Positions 9,707-18,221 of a stretch of DNA of 64,000 nucleotides are shown here, in pieces. The position numbers were made by a program, and so were the translations under genes. This stretch comes from Carboxylicivirga sp. M1479 (GTDB lineage Bacteria > Bacteroidota > Bacteroidia > Bacteroidales > Marinilabiliaceae), in NCBI RefSeq assembly GCF_007097485.1, contig NZ_VKDE01000004.1, forward strand, positions 62,001 to 126,000, given 5' to 3'. The number at the start of each line of letters is the position of its first letter. The stretch's first letter is position 1. The notes beneath the pieces are model-generated. The model ran no database searches. It saw only the letters and a list, made by a program, of their open reading frames with translations, and was not told the DNA's origin.

Positions 9707-9816
9707 TTACCGATTACTATTCAAAATGCGCCTTTCGTTCGCTTCACTCCTAAAGGCACTATGAATATGTATCGGCATTATACCAGCGCACTTTAATATT
9801 TAAATGGTATTATTAA
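9707..9816 (-). repeat. Intergenic repeat, family B, copy 1 (inverted relative to copy 2)
   Basis: On the minus strand this stretch aligns with 13600-13733. Shared blocks, read in the copy 1 plus-strand direction, are TACCGATT, AAATG-GCCTTT, CGCT-CACTCC-AAAG and TATCGGCATTA, ending in a TGGTATTA/TGGTATAA block. The two copies therefore lie in opposite orientation. The outer ends of each copy carry an ATACC-(G/A)-ATT type inverted terminus. The ATG of the following T9SS remnant (9804) lies inside the right end of this copy. No ORF is present. It may be a MITE-like or REP-like element. Confidence 0.5.
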
Positions 9817-10247
9817 TATTTGAGTATTATCAATTTACCAATAATATTGACCTGCCAAGTCCAGAAGTTGAAGGTGCCGATTTTAAATATTGGCTATCGT
9901 CAAATTATACCGATGCCTGGTTTGTTGCCAATAATGTTCCTACAACAAAGGCATATGAGGCAATATATAACGAAACAACAACAACAACAGATATTGACCC
10001 AAGTCCTAGTACTGAAGAAAAGCTACTTATTTATCCTAATCCAAGCACCGGGATAATAACAATTCAATGCAATAGAAAAATAACAAACCTTGTACTAACA
10101 GATTTATCGGGTAGGATAGTTGCACAAAAAGCATGCGCTCATCGTGTTAATGACCTTAATATTTCAGCTTACCCTACAGGTGTTTACCTATTGGTAGCGA
10201 AAGATGGCAAGGCTATTGTTGGACAACAAAAAGTAATAAAACCTTAG
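9804..10247 (+). pseudogene. Remnant of a T9SS-secreted protein (C-terminal sorting domain only)
   Basis: Open frame of 147 aa without a signal peptide. Residues about 70-147 form a complete T9SS sorting domain (LLIYPNPSTGII, LTDLSGRIV, YPTGVYLLVAK). The first 65 residues look like the tail of a larger domain (KYWLSSNYTDAWFVANN) followed by a linker rich in Thr. A sorting domain is useless without a signal peptide and a passenger, so I read this as the 3' end of a gene whose 5' part is lost. The apparent start codon lies within the end of the family B repeat, which suggests that the truncation happened at that repeat or by recombination there. It could instead be a short orphan protein, but that is less likely. 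Confidence 0.6.
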
Positions 10248-10305
10248 TTGAAAGAAATGAGAATATTGGTGCTAAACTATTTTGGTTTATGACTCGAGTG
10301 ATTAT

Positions 10306-10572
10306 TAACCCGAGTTCGACATAAAATTTATTGCTCAGATCGCTTATAAATATTGAGTTTCAAGGACTATTTGTGAAGGCATAGCGGGCTATGTCGAATG
10401 AATATGACGCAGAAAATCGATGTTTATAAGTGGATACATTAATCTTTTCATTAAACAATCGATCTACTGCTCTAAATTTAATCGCCATAGTTTACTATGC
10501 CTCAAAAAATTAGATTGTATATCAATCACTTAATGAAATCTGAGCTCTTAAATTTTAATCGAACTCGGGTTA
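10306..10572 (+). repeat. Structured intergenic element, family A, copy 1
   Basis: Non-coding 267-nt element bounded by 14-nt inverted ends: TAACCCGAGTTCGA at 10306-10319 and its complement at 10559-10572, with looser pairing continuing inward to about 35 nt. Inside are two more stems. Arm 1 pairs 10343-10350 (CTTATAAA) with 10423-10430. Arm 2 pairs TTTCATTAA plus 10458-10463 with the 10521-10539 region. Each arm carries an apical hairpin built on CATAG/CTATG. The layout predicts a three-way junction when transcribed or extruded. A diverged second copy lies at 12930-13238 in the same orientation. Bases outside the element (10248-10305 and 10573-10729) show nothing further. Confidence 0.65.
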
Positions 10573-10729
10573 TTATGAAAACATAAGAGGCTAAGCTATA
10601 CAAGTTAACCTCATATATTTTTCTTTTTAACGATACTTCTTAAATAGATTAAGTTACTTATCGTTTATTAGAATGCATTATTTCGAAAATTCATTTTTTT
10701 TTATGGCTAAAATACCATTATGCAACTTG

Positions 10730-12592
10730 CTAATGAGCTATAAATTTACACATTAGCTTGTCGAGTTTTAAAATGTAAATACCTAAAGGAATTGACGATA
10801 AATTGACAGAACCTAAGGAATAGCCAGAGGTGATTAACTGGCCATTTATCGAGTAAATCAGGTAGTCGCCTTCCTTATTTATATCCAGAGTTTTCGTGTT
10901 AGAGTTGTATTTGCAGTTTAATCCTTTTTGTGTTTCTATTTCTTCATTGACGTTTGTAGCTTTATTTTTTAAAATCGCGTCAACAATGCCGTCAGCCAGT
11001 GTTTGTGCCCCATTCGTATTTAAGTGAACAGCATCATTCAGCCCCTCTGCATCTGTGTAGTCCCATGCATCAATAAGTTTCAGGTTTGAATACTGTGACT
11101 GAAGATCTACAATAATATTCTGCATAAGTGATCTTAAGTCCGCTACTGAATTGCTATTGTTTTCATGATTCATAGAAACGGTGGAGGTATAGGATTGCAT
11201 GATAGCATATACTTCCGTATCGGGATAATTAATAAGTATTTGAGTCATCAATCGCTGATACTCCTCCAATTGAGTGGCTAATGCTATATCATCTTTCAGA
11301 TTATTGTAACCCCATAAAACAGTTAACAAGTCCGGTCCGCCTTCAATACCTGCCAGGTTTCTGAATACTTCTTCATTAATGCGGGACCCCGATATTCCTA
11401 AATTATAGACCTTGTAATCAAGTTGCTGACCCACTAAAACAGGGTAAGTGAGGTGTGAGGCATTGTCCTGTCCTACGCCATGTGTAATTGAGTTACCAAT
11501 GGCCATATATGTAGGTCTTGTATCTTCATCTAATAGCGACAATGAAGAGGTTTCATCAATATCCATCCCGATGAATTTCACGCCATGTAAGCTGGGGAGA
11601 TAGACTTTATAATCCGCCAGTGTTTCTTGCTCGTTTGTAATGATAAAATCAAGTGAGCTGATATTGTCCATATAGATTTCGTCATTTTTAAAGACTGTAA
11701 AACGAATCCCATTTTCTAATGAGTGCTCTAATGTTTCAAAATGCATGAACACAAAAGCACTATTGGTAGTAAATTCAATGGAAATACCCGATTGCGTCCT
11801 GGAACCTTTGGCCTGATGAGGTCCATAAAACTGGTCAAGTTTTGTATAAGTCTCACCTGCTATATAATCCTGGGTAAAGCGATACAGTTCGGCAGAGCTG
11901 TTGTTGATATTTTTGAATAAGGCTCCTTGGTATTGGATGTTAGCATCATCGGGAGTAATAAACTGCACAGGGCATAATGAATTGGGCACAATGTTAGTAT
12001 TGCCACCTGCACATATTCCACAATCATCAATAAAAGCAGTCCCATCAGCATCACCATGGCAATCCACATTGGCTGATCCAAAAGTAATTTCATCTATGTA
12101 ATAGGTGCCAACATCAACAAAGGCAATCTTAATTCTAAGTTCTGTTGTTGCTTCAGTGGGGGTGAAAACAACAGAGTGTTTAGTCCATTCAGTATTTGCT
12201 TCCACCGTCTTTAACAGGTCAGTACCTCCACTAGGGTAGTCAAGGGTTACATTCACAGTACCTCTCTCAGGGCCTTTTAACGCAAAAACAACCTTGTAGT
12301 TTTTGTTAGCTTCTACTGTTTGAGGGCAATTGGCACTACTCACCATGCGCATTTGCCATGAGGCTTGTTGTGTGACCTGGGCTTTTAAAGCACCGCTTCC
12401 CAGGTACTTCTCCTCAGTTTCATAAGTGAAAATGCCATAATCGACTCCTCCCGAACCTGCCATTTTGACCCATTGATTATAGTTGGAGGTGTTATCAAAT
12501 GTTCCGTCTCCGCTACTGGAAAGGCATTGTGCCTCAGTATTATAATTGATGAATAGTATTGATATGAGCAAAACACTAAAATAGATCTTCAT
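10730..12592 (-). CDS. T9SS-secreted SGNH esterase with CBM-like and Cys-rich calcium-type spacer
   Basis: Start taken at 12592 (MKIYFSVLLISILF..., good signal peptide); an upstream in-frame ATG at 12625 would add 11 residues. Order: beta-sandwich carbohydrate-binding domain (about 20-170); a short DCHGDADGTAFIDDCG-type spacer with paired Cys and Asp (about 180-205), like thrombospondin type 3 or calcium-binding linkers; a beta domain (about 220-350); an SGNH hydrolase with IGNSITHGVG (Ser368), a GYNNLK block and NDAVH (Asp520, His523); and a short T9SS-type tail (YLIYSINGQL, IPLGIYILKL). The SGNH part is close in motif and order to the second half of the CE4-SGNH fusion at 7170. It is the only esterase on the minus strand and stands alone, bracketed by intergenic repeats. 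Probable role: deacetylation of polysaccharide outside the cell. Confidence 0.8.
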   Translation of the reverse strand: MKIYFSVLLISILFINYNTEAQCLSSSGDGTFDNTSNYNQWVKMAGSGGVDYGIFTYETEEKYLGSGALKAQVTQQASWQMRMVSSANCPQTVEANKNYKVVFALKGPERGTVNVTLDYPSGGTDLLKTVEANTEWTKHSVVFTPTEATTELRIKIAFVDVGTYYIDEITFGSANVDCHGDADGTAFIDDCGICAGGNTNIVPNSLCPVQFITPDDANIQYQGALFKNINNSSAELYRFTQDYIAGETYTKLDQFYGPHQAKGSRTQSGISIEFTTNSAFVFMHFETLEHSLENGIRFTVFKNDEIYMDNISSLDFIITNEQETLADYKVYLPSLHGVKFIGMDIDETSSLSLLDEDTRPTYMAIGNSITHGVGQDNASHLTYPVLVGQQLDYKVYNLGISGSRINEEVFRNLAGIEGGPDLLTVLWGYNNLKDDIALATQLEEYQRLMTQILINYPDTEVYAIMQSYTSTVSMNHENNSNSVADLRSLMQNIIVDLQSQYSNLKLIDAWDYTDAEGLNDAVHLNTNGAQTLADGIVDAILKNKATNVNEEIETQKGLNCKYNSNTKTLDINKEGDYLIYSINGQLITSGYSLGSVNLSSIPLGIYILKLDKLMCKFIAH

Positions 12593-12929
12593 AAACGATT
12601 GAATTGAATTAAAATTTGAAAGCAAAATAATAAATTGGATAGGTCAGAGATGGAATAGGAATCGTTCAAAAAAAGGTAACATATGATTCAGAATGGTCGA
12701 TGAATGTAAGCTTTTTGGTAACAACACAAAAGTGTTCTGTGTGGTATAGATTTTCCAATGAATTTCACCTGTTATGCCGTTTAGTTTAGTCAATAAAATG
12801 AGCTTTACTTTCAACTGTATCTCAATAGTTTTCGTTGTTGATTCTACGGCATTTACCATTGTAAATCCAAATTTCGCTTAAGCTCAATTTGAATAACAAT
12901 TGGTACTAATTGTTGATGGAATTTATTAA
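12593..12929. other. Gene-free leader region upstream of the minus-strand esterase
   Basis: About 340 nt without a convincing gene. It must hold the promoter for the minus-strand esterase, but I could not identify a clear element of the Bacteroidota TTTG/TAnnTTTG kind. A 71-codon open frame on the minus strand (12644-12859) has no recognisable features. Confidence 0.4.
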
Positions 12930-13238
12930 TAACGTGAGTTCGACATAAATTTAATAGCTCAGACCGCTTGTAAATAATTGGTTTCAAGGAATCTTTGCGA
13001 AAGCATAACTAGTCCCGATTTTTCGGGAGCGGGCTTCCGCTTAACGCGGAACAAGTAATGGTAAGTCAATATGACGAAGAAAACAGTTGTTTACAAGTGG
13101 AAAACTATGCTTTTGATTAAATAACAGATCTACTTTTCTAAATTTTATCACCATAGCTAGGAATGCTTCAAAAATTTATATTGTATATCAGTCATTTAAT
13201 GAAATCTGAGCTGTTTAATTTTAATCGAACTGAGCTTA
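12930..13238 (+). repeat. Structured intergenic element, family A, copy 2
   Basis: A 309-nt relative of the element at 10306-10572, same orientation. Inverted ends are TAACGTGAGTTCGA (12930) and TCGAACTGAGCTTA (13225-13238). Arm 1 pairs 12967-12974 (CTTGTAAA) with 13090-13097 (TTTACAAG). Compared with copy 1, the central A-T pair has become G-C on both sides. In arm 2 a T-A pair (10459/10525 in copy 1) is C-G here (13125/13191). About 40 nt are inserted in the tip of arm 1 (about 13008-13060), and this insertion folds into its own hairpins (CCCGA...TCGGG and TTCCGC...GCGGAA). No ORF is present. Confidence 0.65.
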
Positions 13239-13374
13239 ATAAGCGTGTGAAGGTTTATAAAATAGTTTTTCAGTAAATATCAAATAGAACCTGATGTATA
13301 TCATCCTCATAATGCCAATTGTGAGAAATTGAAAGTGTCCTTTAAGCTCTTGTCAGTAAGGTTGCCTGGATTCT

Positions 13375-13397
13375 AAGGTATGTTTACAATATACCTT
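13375..13397. other. Short hairpin AAGGTAT/ATACCTT
   Basis: A 7-bp perfect stem with a 9-nt loop in otherwise featureless sequence (13239-13421). There is no T-tract, so a terminator role is doubtful. It lies just upstream of the 11-bp tandem repeats. Confidence 0.35.
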
Positions 13398-13421
13398 CTC
13401 CGTACCTGCTCAATACCAACT

Positions 13422-13560
13422 TGCCCTTAAAGTCATACTAAACTCATACTAAACTCAAATTAAACTCATACCAAACTCATATTAAATTCGATTTTATATG
13501 AGTTTAATGTGAGTTAAATATGCCTTAGGTATATCTTGAGTATGATTTTAAAGCGAGGCA
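13422..13560. repeat. 11-bp tandem repeats inside a long imperfect palindrome
   Basis: From 13434 to 13490 an 11-bp unit close to ATACTAAACTC is repeated five times with few changes. The following bases (13491-13521) carry the inverted form (ATGAGTTTAAT, GTGAGTTAAAT). Outer arms near 13422-13440 and 13538-13560 are also complementary (TGCC..TTAAA..CATACT against AGTATGA..TTTAAA..GGCA). The whole block could fold into one long hairpin, or offer several protein sites on one helix face because 11 bp is close to one DNA turn. It is non-coding; the short minus-strand frame here (13525-13710) has no protein-like features. Confidence 0.55.
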
Positions 13561-13599
13561 CTTAGGGCCTTGGTAGCTTGTGGTCTCGATTACGACATA

Positions 13600-13733
13600 C
13601 TTATACCAATTGCATTTCAAACTGATCCTTAAGTGAAGCGTTGAAATTGCAATCGTTAATGCCGATAATAAACGAAAAAGTCTTTGGGAGTGAGCGATGC
13701 AAAGGCTCATTTAGATATTAAATCGGTATTATT
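13600..13733 (+). repeat. Intergenic repeat, family B, copy 2
   Basis: Plus-strand relative of the 9707-9816 stretch. It starts TTATACCAATT and ends AAATCGGTATTAT, which are imperfect inverse complements, so it has terminal inverted repeats. The internal blocks TTAATGCCGATAAT and GGGAGTGAGCGATGCAAAGG correspond to those in copy 1. No coding potential. Confidence 0.5.
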
Positions 13734-13845
13734 TCATTGATTATGCCCATGTAGATATGAAAAAACTTAATTATACGCTGTAGCACAGGATGTAAACGAA
13801 TGGCTAAATAGCTGGATGAAACTCTTTAATTACTTGCTTTAATCC

Positions 13846-13963
13846 GCATTATTCATCACAATAAATGTAATCAATTTTATTTGCGGGTTAACCCCGACAT
13901 AGTCCCACCCAATTTTGAGTAACAAAATTGATGGTAAGACTTAGTCGTCATCAAGAATAATGC
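13846..13963. other. Nested stem-loop downstream of the HTCS gene
   Basis: Outer arms GCATTATTC (13846-13854) and GAATAATGC (13955-13963). Inner arms ATCAATTTT (13870-13878) and AAAATTGAT (13924-13932), with a further CGGGTTAACCCCG hairpin between them. It lies just past the stop of the minus-strand regulator gene, so it could end or protect that transcript. It lacks a clean T-tract on the minus strand. The remaining gap sequence (13734-13845) shows nothing. Confidence 0.45.
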
Positions 13964-13984
13964 ATATTTGGTGAATAATTGGGG

Positions 13985-16900
13985 TTAATTTTTTAAATAT
14001 TGACTTGGCGTTACACCAAAGTACTTTTTAAAGGTCTGACTAAAATACTTAGGATCCGAAAAACCAACCATATACGCTGTTTCACTGATGTTACGCCCTT
14101 CTTCTTTCATAATTCGTCCTGCCTCTTTTAGTTTCACAGTCATCAAAAACTGTTGAGGAGATAGGTCGGTTAGAGATTTGATTTTTCGGTAAAGAACCGG
14201 GCGGCTCATTCCCAATTCAGCGGCCATAAACTCTACCGTTAACTTTTCACTGTCAATATTCTTAATAATCATGCCTTTGATGTCGTTTAAAAATACCTGA
14301 TCGGTATTGGTTGGCGACACGTCTTCCACCTGCGAAGTTGGCTCCAGGAATTTGCCTTTTAGTAGTTGTCTGTTTTTAAGCAGGTTGCTTACTTGGGTCT
14401 TAAGTAGTTGAATATCAAATGGCTTTTCCATATAGGCATCGGCACCGTATTCCAAACCTTCACGCTTGTACTCAGGCGAATCAAGAGCTGTTAGTAATAT
14501 GATTGGAATGTGACAGGTTAAAATTTCGTTTTTTAGTCTGGTACAGAGTTGGTGACCATTCATTTTGGGCATCATCACATCTGATATGATAATGTCTGGT
14601 AGTTCTTTCATGGCGATTGATAAACCCATGGCTCCATCTTCAGCGGTATACACCTGGTAGTGGCTTGCTAATTCATGCTGAAGGCTCTCCAATAATTCGG
14701 GATGATCTTCGACGATTAAAAGCTTTGGACCTTCCGTTTCTTCAATTGGAGTTGCCGTATTTGGAGTAACAATAGGAATTAATTCGCTGCTTTCTCCTCG
14801 CTCCTGTTTGATGTGCTCTTCTGAAAAATGAGAATCGCCAAGCGGTAATTTAATAGTAAAGATAGAACCTACCTCTTCAACACTCACAAAAGAAATTATT
14901 CCGCCATGCAGTTCAACCAATTGTTTAGTCAGCATTAGCCCAACGCCACTGCCCACTTCTCTTGAGTTAATGGCGTTTGATGCACGGTAATAGCGTTGGA
15001 ATATATTCTTCTGTTGGTTAGATGGAATGCCTTCTCCTGTATCCTCCACCTCAATGATGGCATATTTATTATCTACTTTGGTTCTAATTTTGATAAAACC
15101 ACCCGGTTCTGTGTATTTAAAGGCATTGGATAAGAGGTTAAACATTATTTTTTCCACCTTAATTCGGTCTATCCACACTTCACATCCATCATCCTGAAAG
15201 CTCATATCAATGCTGATGTTTTTTTCGGATGATAGAGGGGCAAAAGTACTGATGCGATCTTTAATAAAACTTTCAAGAGTAGTTAACTCCACTTGCAGTT
15301 GCATCTTTTGAAGATCAGCCTTTTGAAAATCCAATAACTGATTAACCATGTTGGTTAGTCGATCAATATTTCGTTTAACCAATTTAAGGTTGTAGCCTTC
15401 CAGTTCATTGCTATTCATTTTCTCAAGCATCTTTTCTATGGGTAGCTTAATCAATGAAAGAGGCGTGCGCAGGTCGTGGGCAATGGAAATAAAGAATTGT
15501 TGCTTTTCGGCATAATGTCGATCCTGGACAATGGTATGGTAATAATGCATGTTCAGTAAAATCAATATGATCAGAATGATACCATATAAAACATAGGCTA
15601 GGGGTGTTTTCCAGAATGGTTTATCGATCTTCAGTGTCAGTGTTTTAACTTCATCCTGCCAAACACCATCATCGTTGCTCACCATTACTTTAAAGGTGAA
15701 ATTACCAGGAGGTAATTTGGAGTAGATAGCTTCCCTTGTGTCGGACGGACCATTCCAGTTATCCTCAAATCCTTCCAGTTTCCATTTGTAGCTGACATTC
15801 TGCGGGTTGGTGTAACAAATACTACCAAATTTAAAGCTTAATGAATTTTGGTTGTGCGCCAGATGAATCTTCTCTTGTAAATTTATGTGCTCATTGAGTG
15901 GACCATCGTTGCTGATTTGAACCGTTTGGCCAAACATTTCAAAACTTGTTAATATAGGTTTAACCATCTGTTTTGACTTGGTGATATCCTTTGGATAAAA
16001 CAACGATACACCACGTGAACCGCCAAATATTAATTGGCCGGAAGAGTGTTTGATGGCTGCGTTTTCAGAAAATTCAGTGTTCGGCAGTCCATCACGAATA
16101 TTATACGTATCATAACGCATACTTGAATCGTTGTACAACGACAGTCCACCTGTACTACTCACCCATAATTGTTCTTGATTGTCAAATATGATACTGCGTA
16201 CAAAGTTTGTTGGTAAGCTATTGGCGCTCTTAACTGGTGCTAAACTATTTGTTTCCAGATCCCAGATGTGAAGACCGTGCACATCGGTTCCGACATATAG
16301 GAGTTCTTTTGAAGGATGCTTACATATGCTTATTATTCGACTGGAAAGTAGGGTGTTGTTCGTGGGGCGCGTTATTTTAAGTGTCTGTTTGTCAACCATG
16401 AATAAGCCGAAAAGGGTTCCGATATATATCAATTCATTTTCTTCGTGAAGTGACCTGACATTGGTGATGTCAATTTTATCCACTCGTTGTCGACTTTCAT
16501 CAATGATGGTGACTCCACCCCAGATGCCACCGGACCATATTCGGCCTTCGGCATCTTTTATCACCTGATACAGGTGATTTGTTTGTGTGCGTTTCCAACC
16601 TTTACTGGCTTTGTAAATTTGTTCGCGTTGAAACGTTTGGGGGTTAATTTTAATAAGACCTCGTCCGTAGGTCGCTACCCAAATCGATTCATCTTCGCCA
16701 AGACACATGGACATTACCTGAAATGGCCTTTTAACCGAACGAGATAAGGGTGGTAGATGTTTCCACTTGTCAGTTGAAGGATAATAAATACTTATGCCAT
16801 CTTTTGTGCCAAACCAAATGCTGTTTTTGTACTCAAGAACAGCATTAACAGTATTATTACGAATGCTATTTGAGTTGAAGGGAACTTTTTTGGCGACTTT

Positions 16901-17935
16901 AAATTTCTTCTTATTTGGGTCAGACATAATAATACCACCACCATAGGTCGCTAACCACATTATATTGTCGGAACTATAATGTACCTGATAAAGGCCATTG
17001 GTTGTTAAACTTCCTTCCGTGTTATCGGCAAAGTAAGTATTGGTTTGCTTAAGAAGAAGATCGGTAAAGACCAGGCCGTAACCATCAATGGCAATTGTAT
17101 AGCTCTGTTTATCCGGGCTAAGCTTGATATCGTATATTGGTCTTTGGTTGTCCGAATCCACAAGCGTTTCTTTGGTAATGAATCTGATGGAGTCGGAATC
17201 AATTTTGAATTTATATGCTTCTGAATTTCTTGTTCCCAACAAAAGGTGCTTATCGCTTTTATAAGTAACCATAATGTCTTGTTGGTTGAGTTGACTCAAG
17301 AGCTGTGAACGAATATGGATGTTTTCAATGGCTTTTGTTGTTGTGTTGATTTGATAAAGTCCCGATAGTGTGCCGATTAAAAGTGATTTGTCAGATATGA
17401 AACTAATACTATTGACTCTGGATGAAATACCAGTAACCGGAGTTAGTTCTTGTGTTGTAATATTATAATGAAAGAAACCGGATGTGGCGCCAATCCAGAT
17501 CTCCTTCCTATTCACTGAAAGAATTGAGTTGATGTTATATATTTTCTCATGTTTGGCATTGGGCAATAGTTTCTCGAATTTGTCTTTATTCTTATTGTAT
17601 CCAAAAAGATTACCATTTTTAGTGCCGCATAGGATATGATATACAGGTGATAATTCCAGGCAGTTAACAATGTCATCTTTAATGGTGCGATCTGCTGGAT
17701 AGGATAGTGAGTAGTGTTTAAAGTCAGTGCCATTAAATTTATCCAGACCATCATGGGTTGCAAACCACATAAACCCATCACCGTCTTGTGTGAGATCAAC
17801 TACCCGACTGTTTTTAATACCTTCCTCAACTGATAGTTGTTTAAATTTTAATTTTTCTTGTCCAATTAGATCAGAAAAAGAGGTGAAGAGAAGTAACAGA
17901 ATAACTGCCGGAATGAATAGTTTGTTATTGTGCAT
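13985..17935 (-). CDS. Hybrid two-component system regulator (HTCS)
   Basis: One-chain sensor and transcription regulator of 1316 aa, the usual PUL regulator in Bacteroidota. A signal peptide (1-25) leads into a periplasmic sensor made of two Reg_prop beta-propellers (about 30-690; repeated GDGFMWFATHDGL, IWVATYGRGL and LWVSSTGG motifs) and a Y_Y_Y domain (about 690-770). One membrane helix lies at about 778-800. Then come a HisKA domain with IAHDLRTPLS (His820), HATPase_c with NLLSNAFKYTEPGG, a receiver domain (VEDHPE..., phospho-acceptor Asp1119 in SDVMMPKMNG) and a C-terminal AraC-type DNA-binding domain ending YFGVTPSQYLKN. It is transcribed away from the sulfatase at 18222. Such proteins bind an oligosaccharide released from the target glycan and switch on the neighbouring PUL. 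All phosphorelay residues are present. Confidence 0.95.
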   Translation of the reverse strand: MHNNKLFIPAVILLLLFTSFSDLIGQEKLKFKQLSVEEGIKNSRVVDLTQDGDGFMWFATHDGLDKFNGTDFKHYSLSYPADRTIKDDIVNCLELSPVYHILCGTKNGNLFGYNKNKDKFEKLLPNAKHEKIYNINSILSVNRKEIWIGATSGFFHYNITTQELTPVTGISSRVNSISFISDKSLLIGTLSGLYQINTTTKAIENIHIRSQLLSQLNQQDIMVTYKSDKHLLLGTRNSEAYKFKIDSDSIRFITKETLVDSDNQRPIYDIKLSPDKQSYTIAIDGYGLVFTDLLLKQTNTYFADNTEGSLTTNGLYQVHYSSDNIMWLATYGGGIIMSDPNKKKFKVAKKVPFNSNSIRNNTVNAVLEYKNSIWFGTKDGISIYYPSTDKWKHLPPLSRSVKRPFQVMSMCLGEDESIWVATYGRGLIKINPQTFQREQIYKASKGWKRTQTNHLYQVIKDAEGRIWSGGIWGGVTIIDESRQRVDKIDITNVRSLHEENELIYIGTLFGLFMVDKQTLKITRPTNNTLLSSRIISICKHPSKELLYVGTDVHGLHIWDLETNSLAPVKSANSLPTNFVRSIIFDNQEQLWVSSTGGLSLYNDSSMRYDTYNIRDGLPNTEFSENAAIKHSSGQLIFGGSRGVSLFYPKDITKSKQMVKPILTSFEMFGQTVQISNDGPLNEHINLQEKIHLAHNQNSLSFKFGSICYTNPQNVSYKWKLEGFEDNWNGPSDTREAIYSKLPPGNFTFKVMVSNDDGVWQDEVKTLTLKIDKPFWKTPLAYVLYGIILIILILLNMHYYHTIVQDRHYAEKQQFFISIAHDLRTPLSLIKLPIEKMLEKMNSNELEGYNLKLVKRNIDRLTNMVNQLLDFQKADLQKMQLQVELTTLESFIKDRISTFAPLSSEKNISIDMSFQDDGCEVWIDRIKVEKIMFNLLSNAFKYTEPGGFIKIRTKVDNKYAIIEVEDTGEGIPSNQQKNIFQRYYRASNAINSREVGSGVGLMLTKQLVELHGGIISFVSVEEVGSIFTIKLPLGDSHFSEEHIKQERGESSELIPIVTPNTATPIEETEGPKLLIVEDHPELLESLQHELASHYQVYTAEDGAMGLSIAMKELPDIIISDVMMPKMNGHQLCTRLKNEILTCHIPIILLTALDSPEYKREGLEYGADAYMEKPFDIQLLKTQVSNLLKNRQLLKGKFLEPTSQVEDVSPTNTDQVFLNDIKGMIIKNIDSEKLTVEFMAAELGMSRPVLYRKIKSLTDLSPQQFLMTVKLKEAGRIMKEEGRNISETAYMVGFSDPKYFSQTFKKYFGVTPSQYLKN

Positions 17936-18221
17936 GTAGCATTATTTTTTCAGGTAGCTAAAAATACGTGTTTTTTACTGATTTATGCACTGATTCATCT
18001 GTATTGCAATAGTTTTTTTAGCATTAACAATGCCTTCTTATAAAAAGTGTTGTATGTTACCCTTTAAATATTCTTTGATTGTAATAGTACTCTGACACCT
18101 GCGAATCATTTTTGTACCTTAATAGAACAATTCCTAGCATGCCTTTGATCTTATATCAAACTACATTGAGCCACATGAAATTGAATTTAGTTTGTAACGT
18201 TAATTTAAAATTGATATAGTA
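17936..18221. promoter_or_regulatory. Divergent control region between HTCS and the first core gene
   Basis: A 286-nt AT-rich gap between two genes read outward, so it must contain promoters for both. A CTGACA (18092-18097), 17-nt spacer, TACCTT (18115-18120) arrangement is a weak plus-strand promoter candidate. I could not identify an HTCS binding site from one example. Confidence 0.35.

Noticed and set aside
12644-12859. 71-codon minus-strand ORF upstream of the SGNH esterase
   Set aside because: No signal peptide, domain or composition typical of a protein. It lies in the leader region and is probably chance.
13434-13490. CRISPR array
   Set aside because: The units are contiguous 11-bp repeats without spacers and no cas gene is nearby.
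13525-13710. 61-codon minus-strand ORF
   Set aside because: It overlaps the palindrome and the family B repeat, so its frame comes from repeat sequence.
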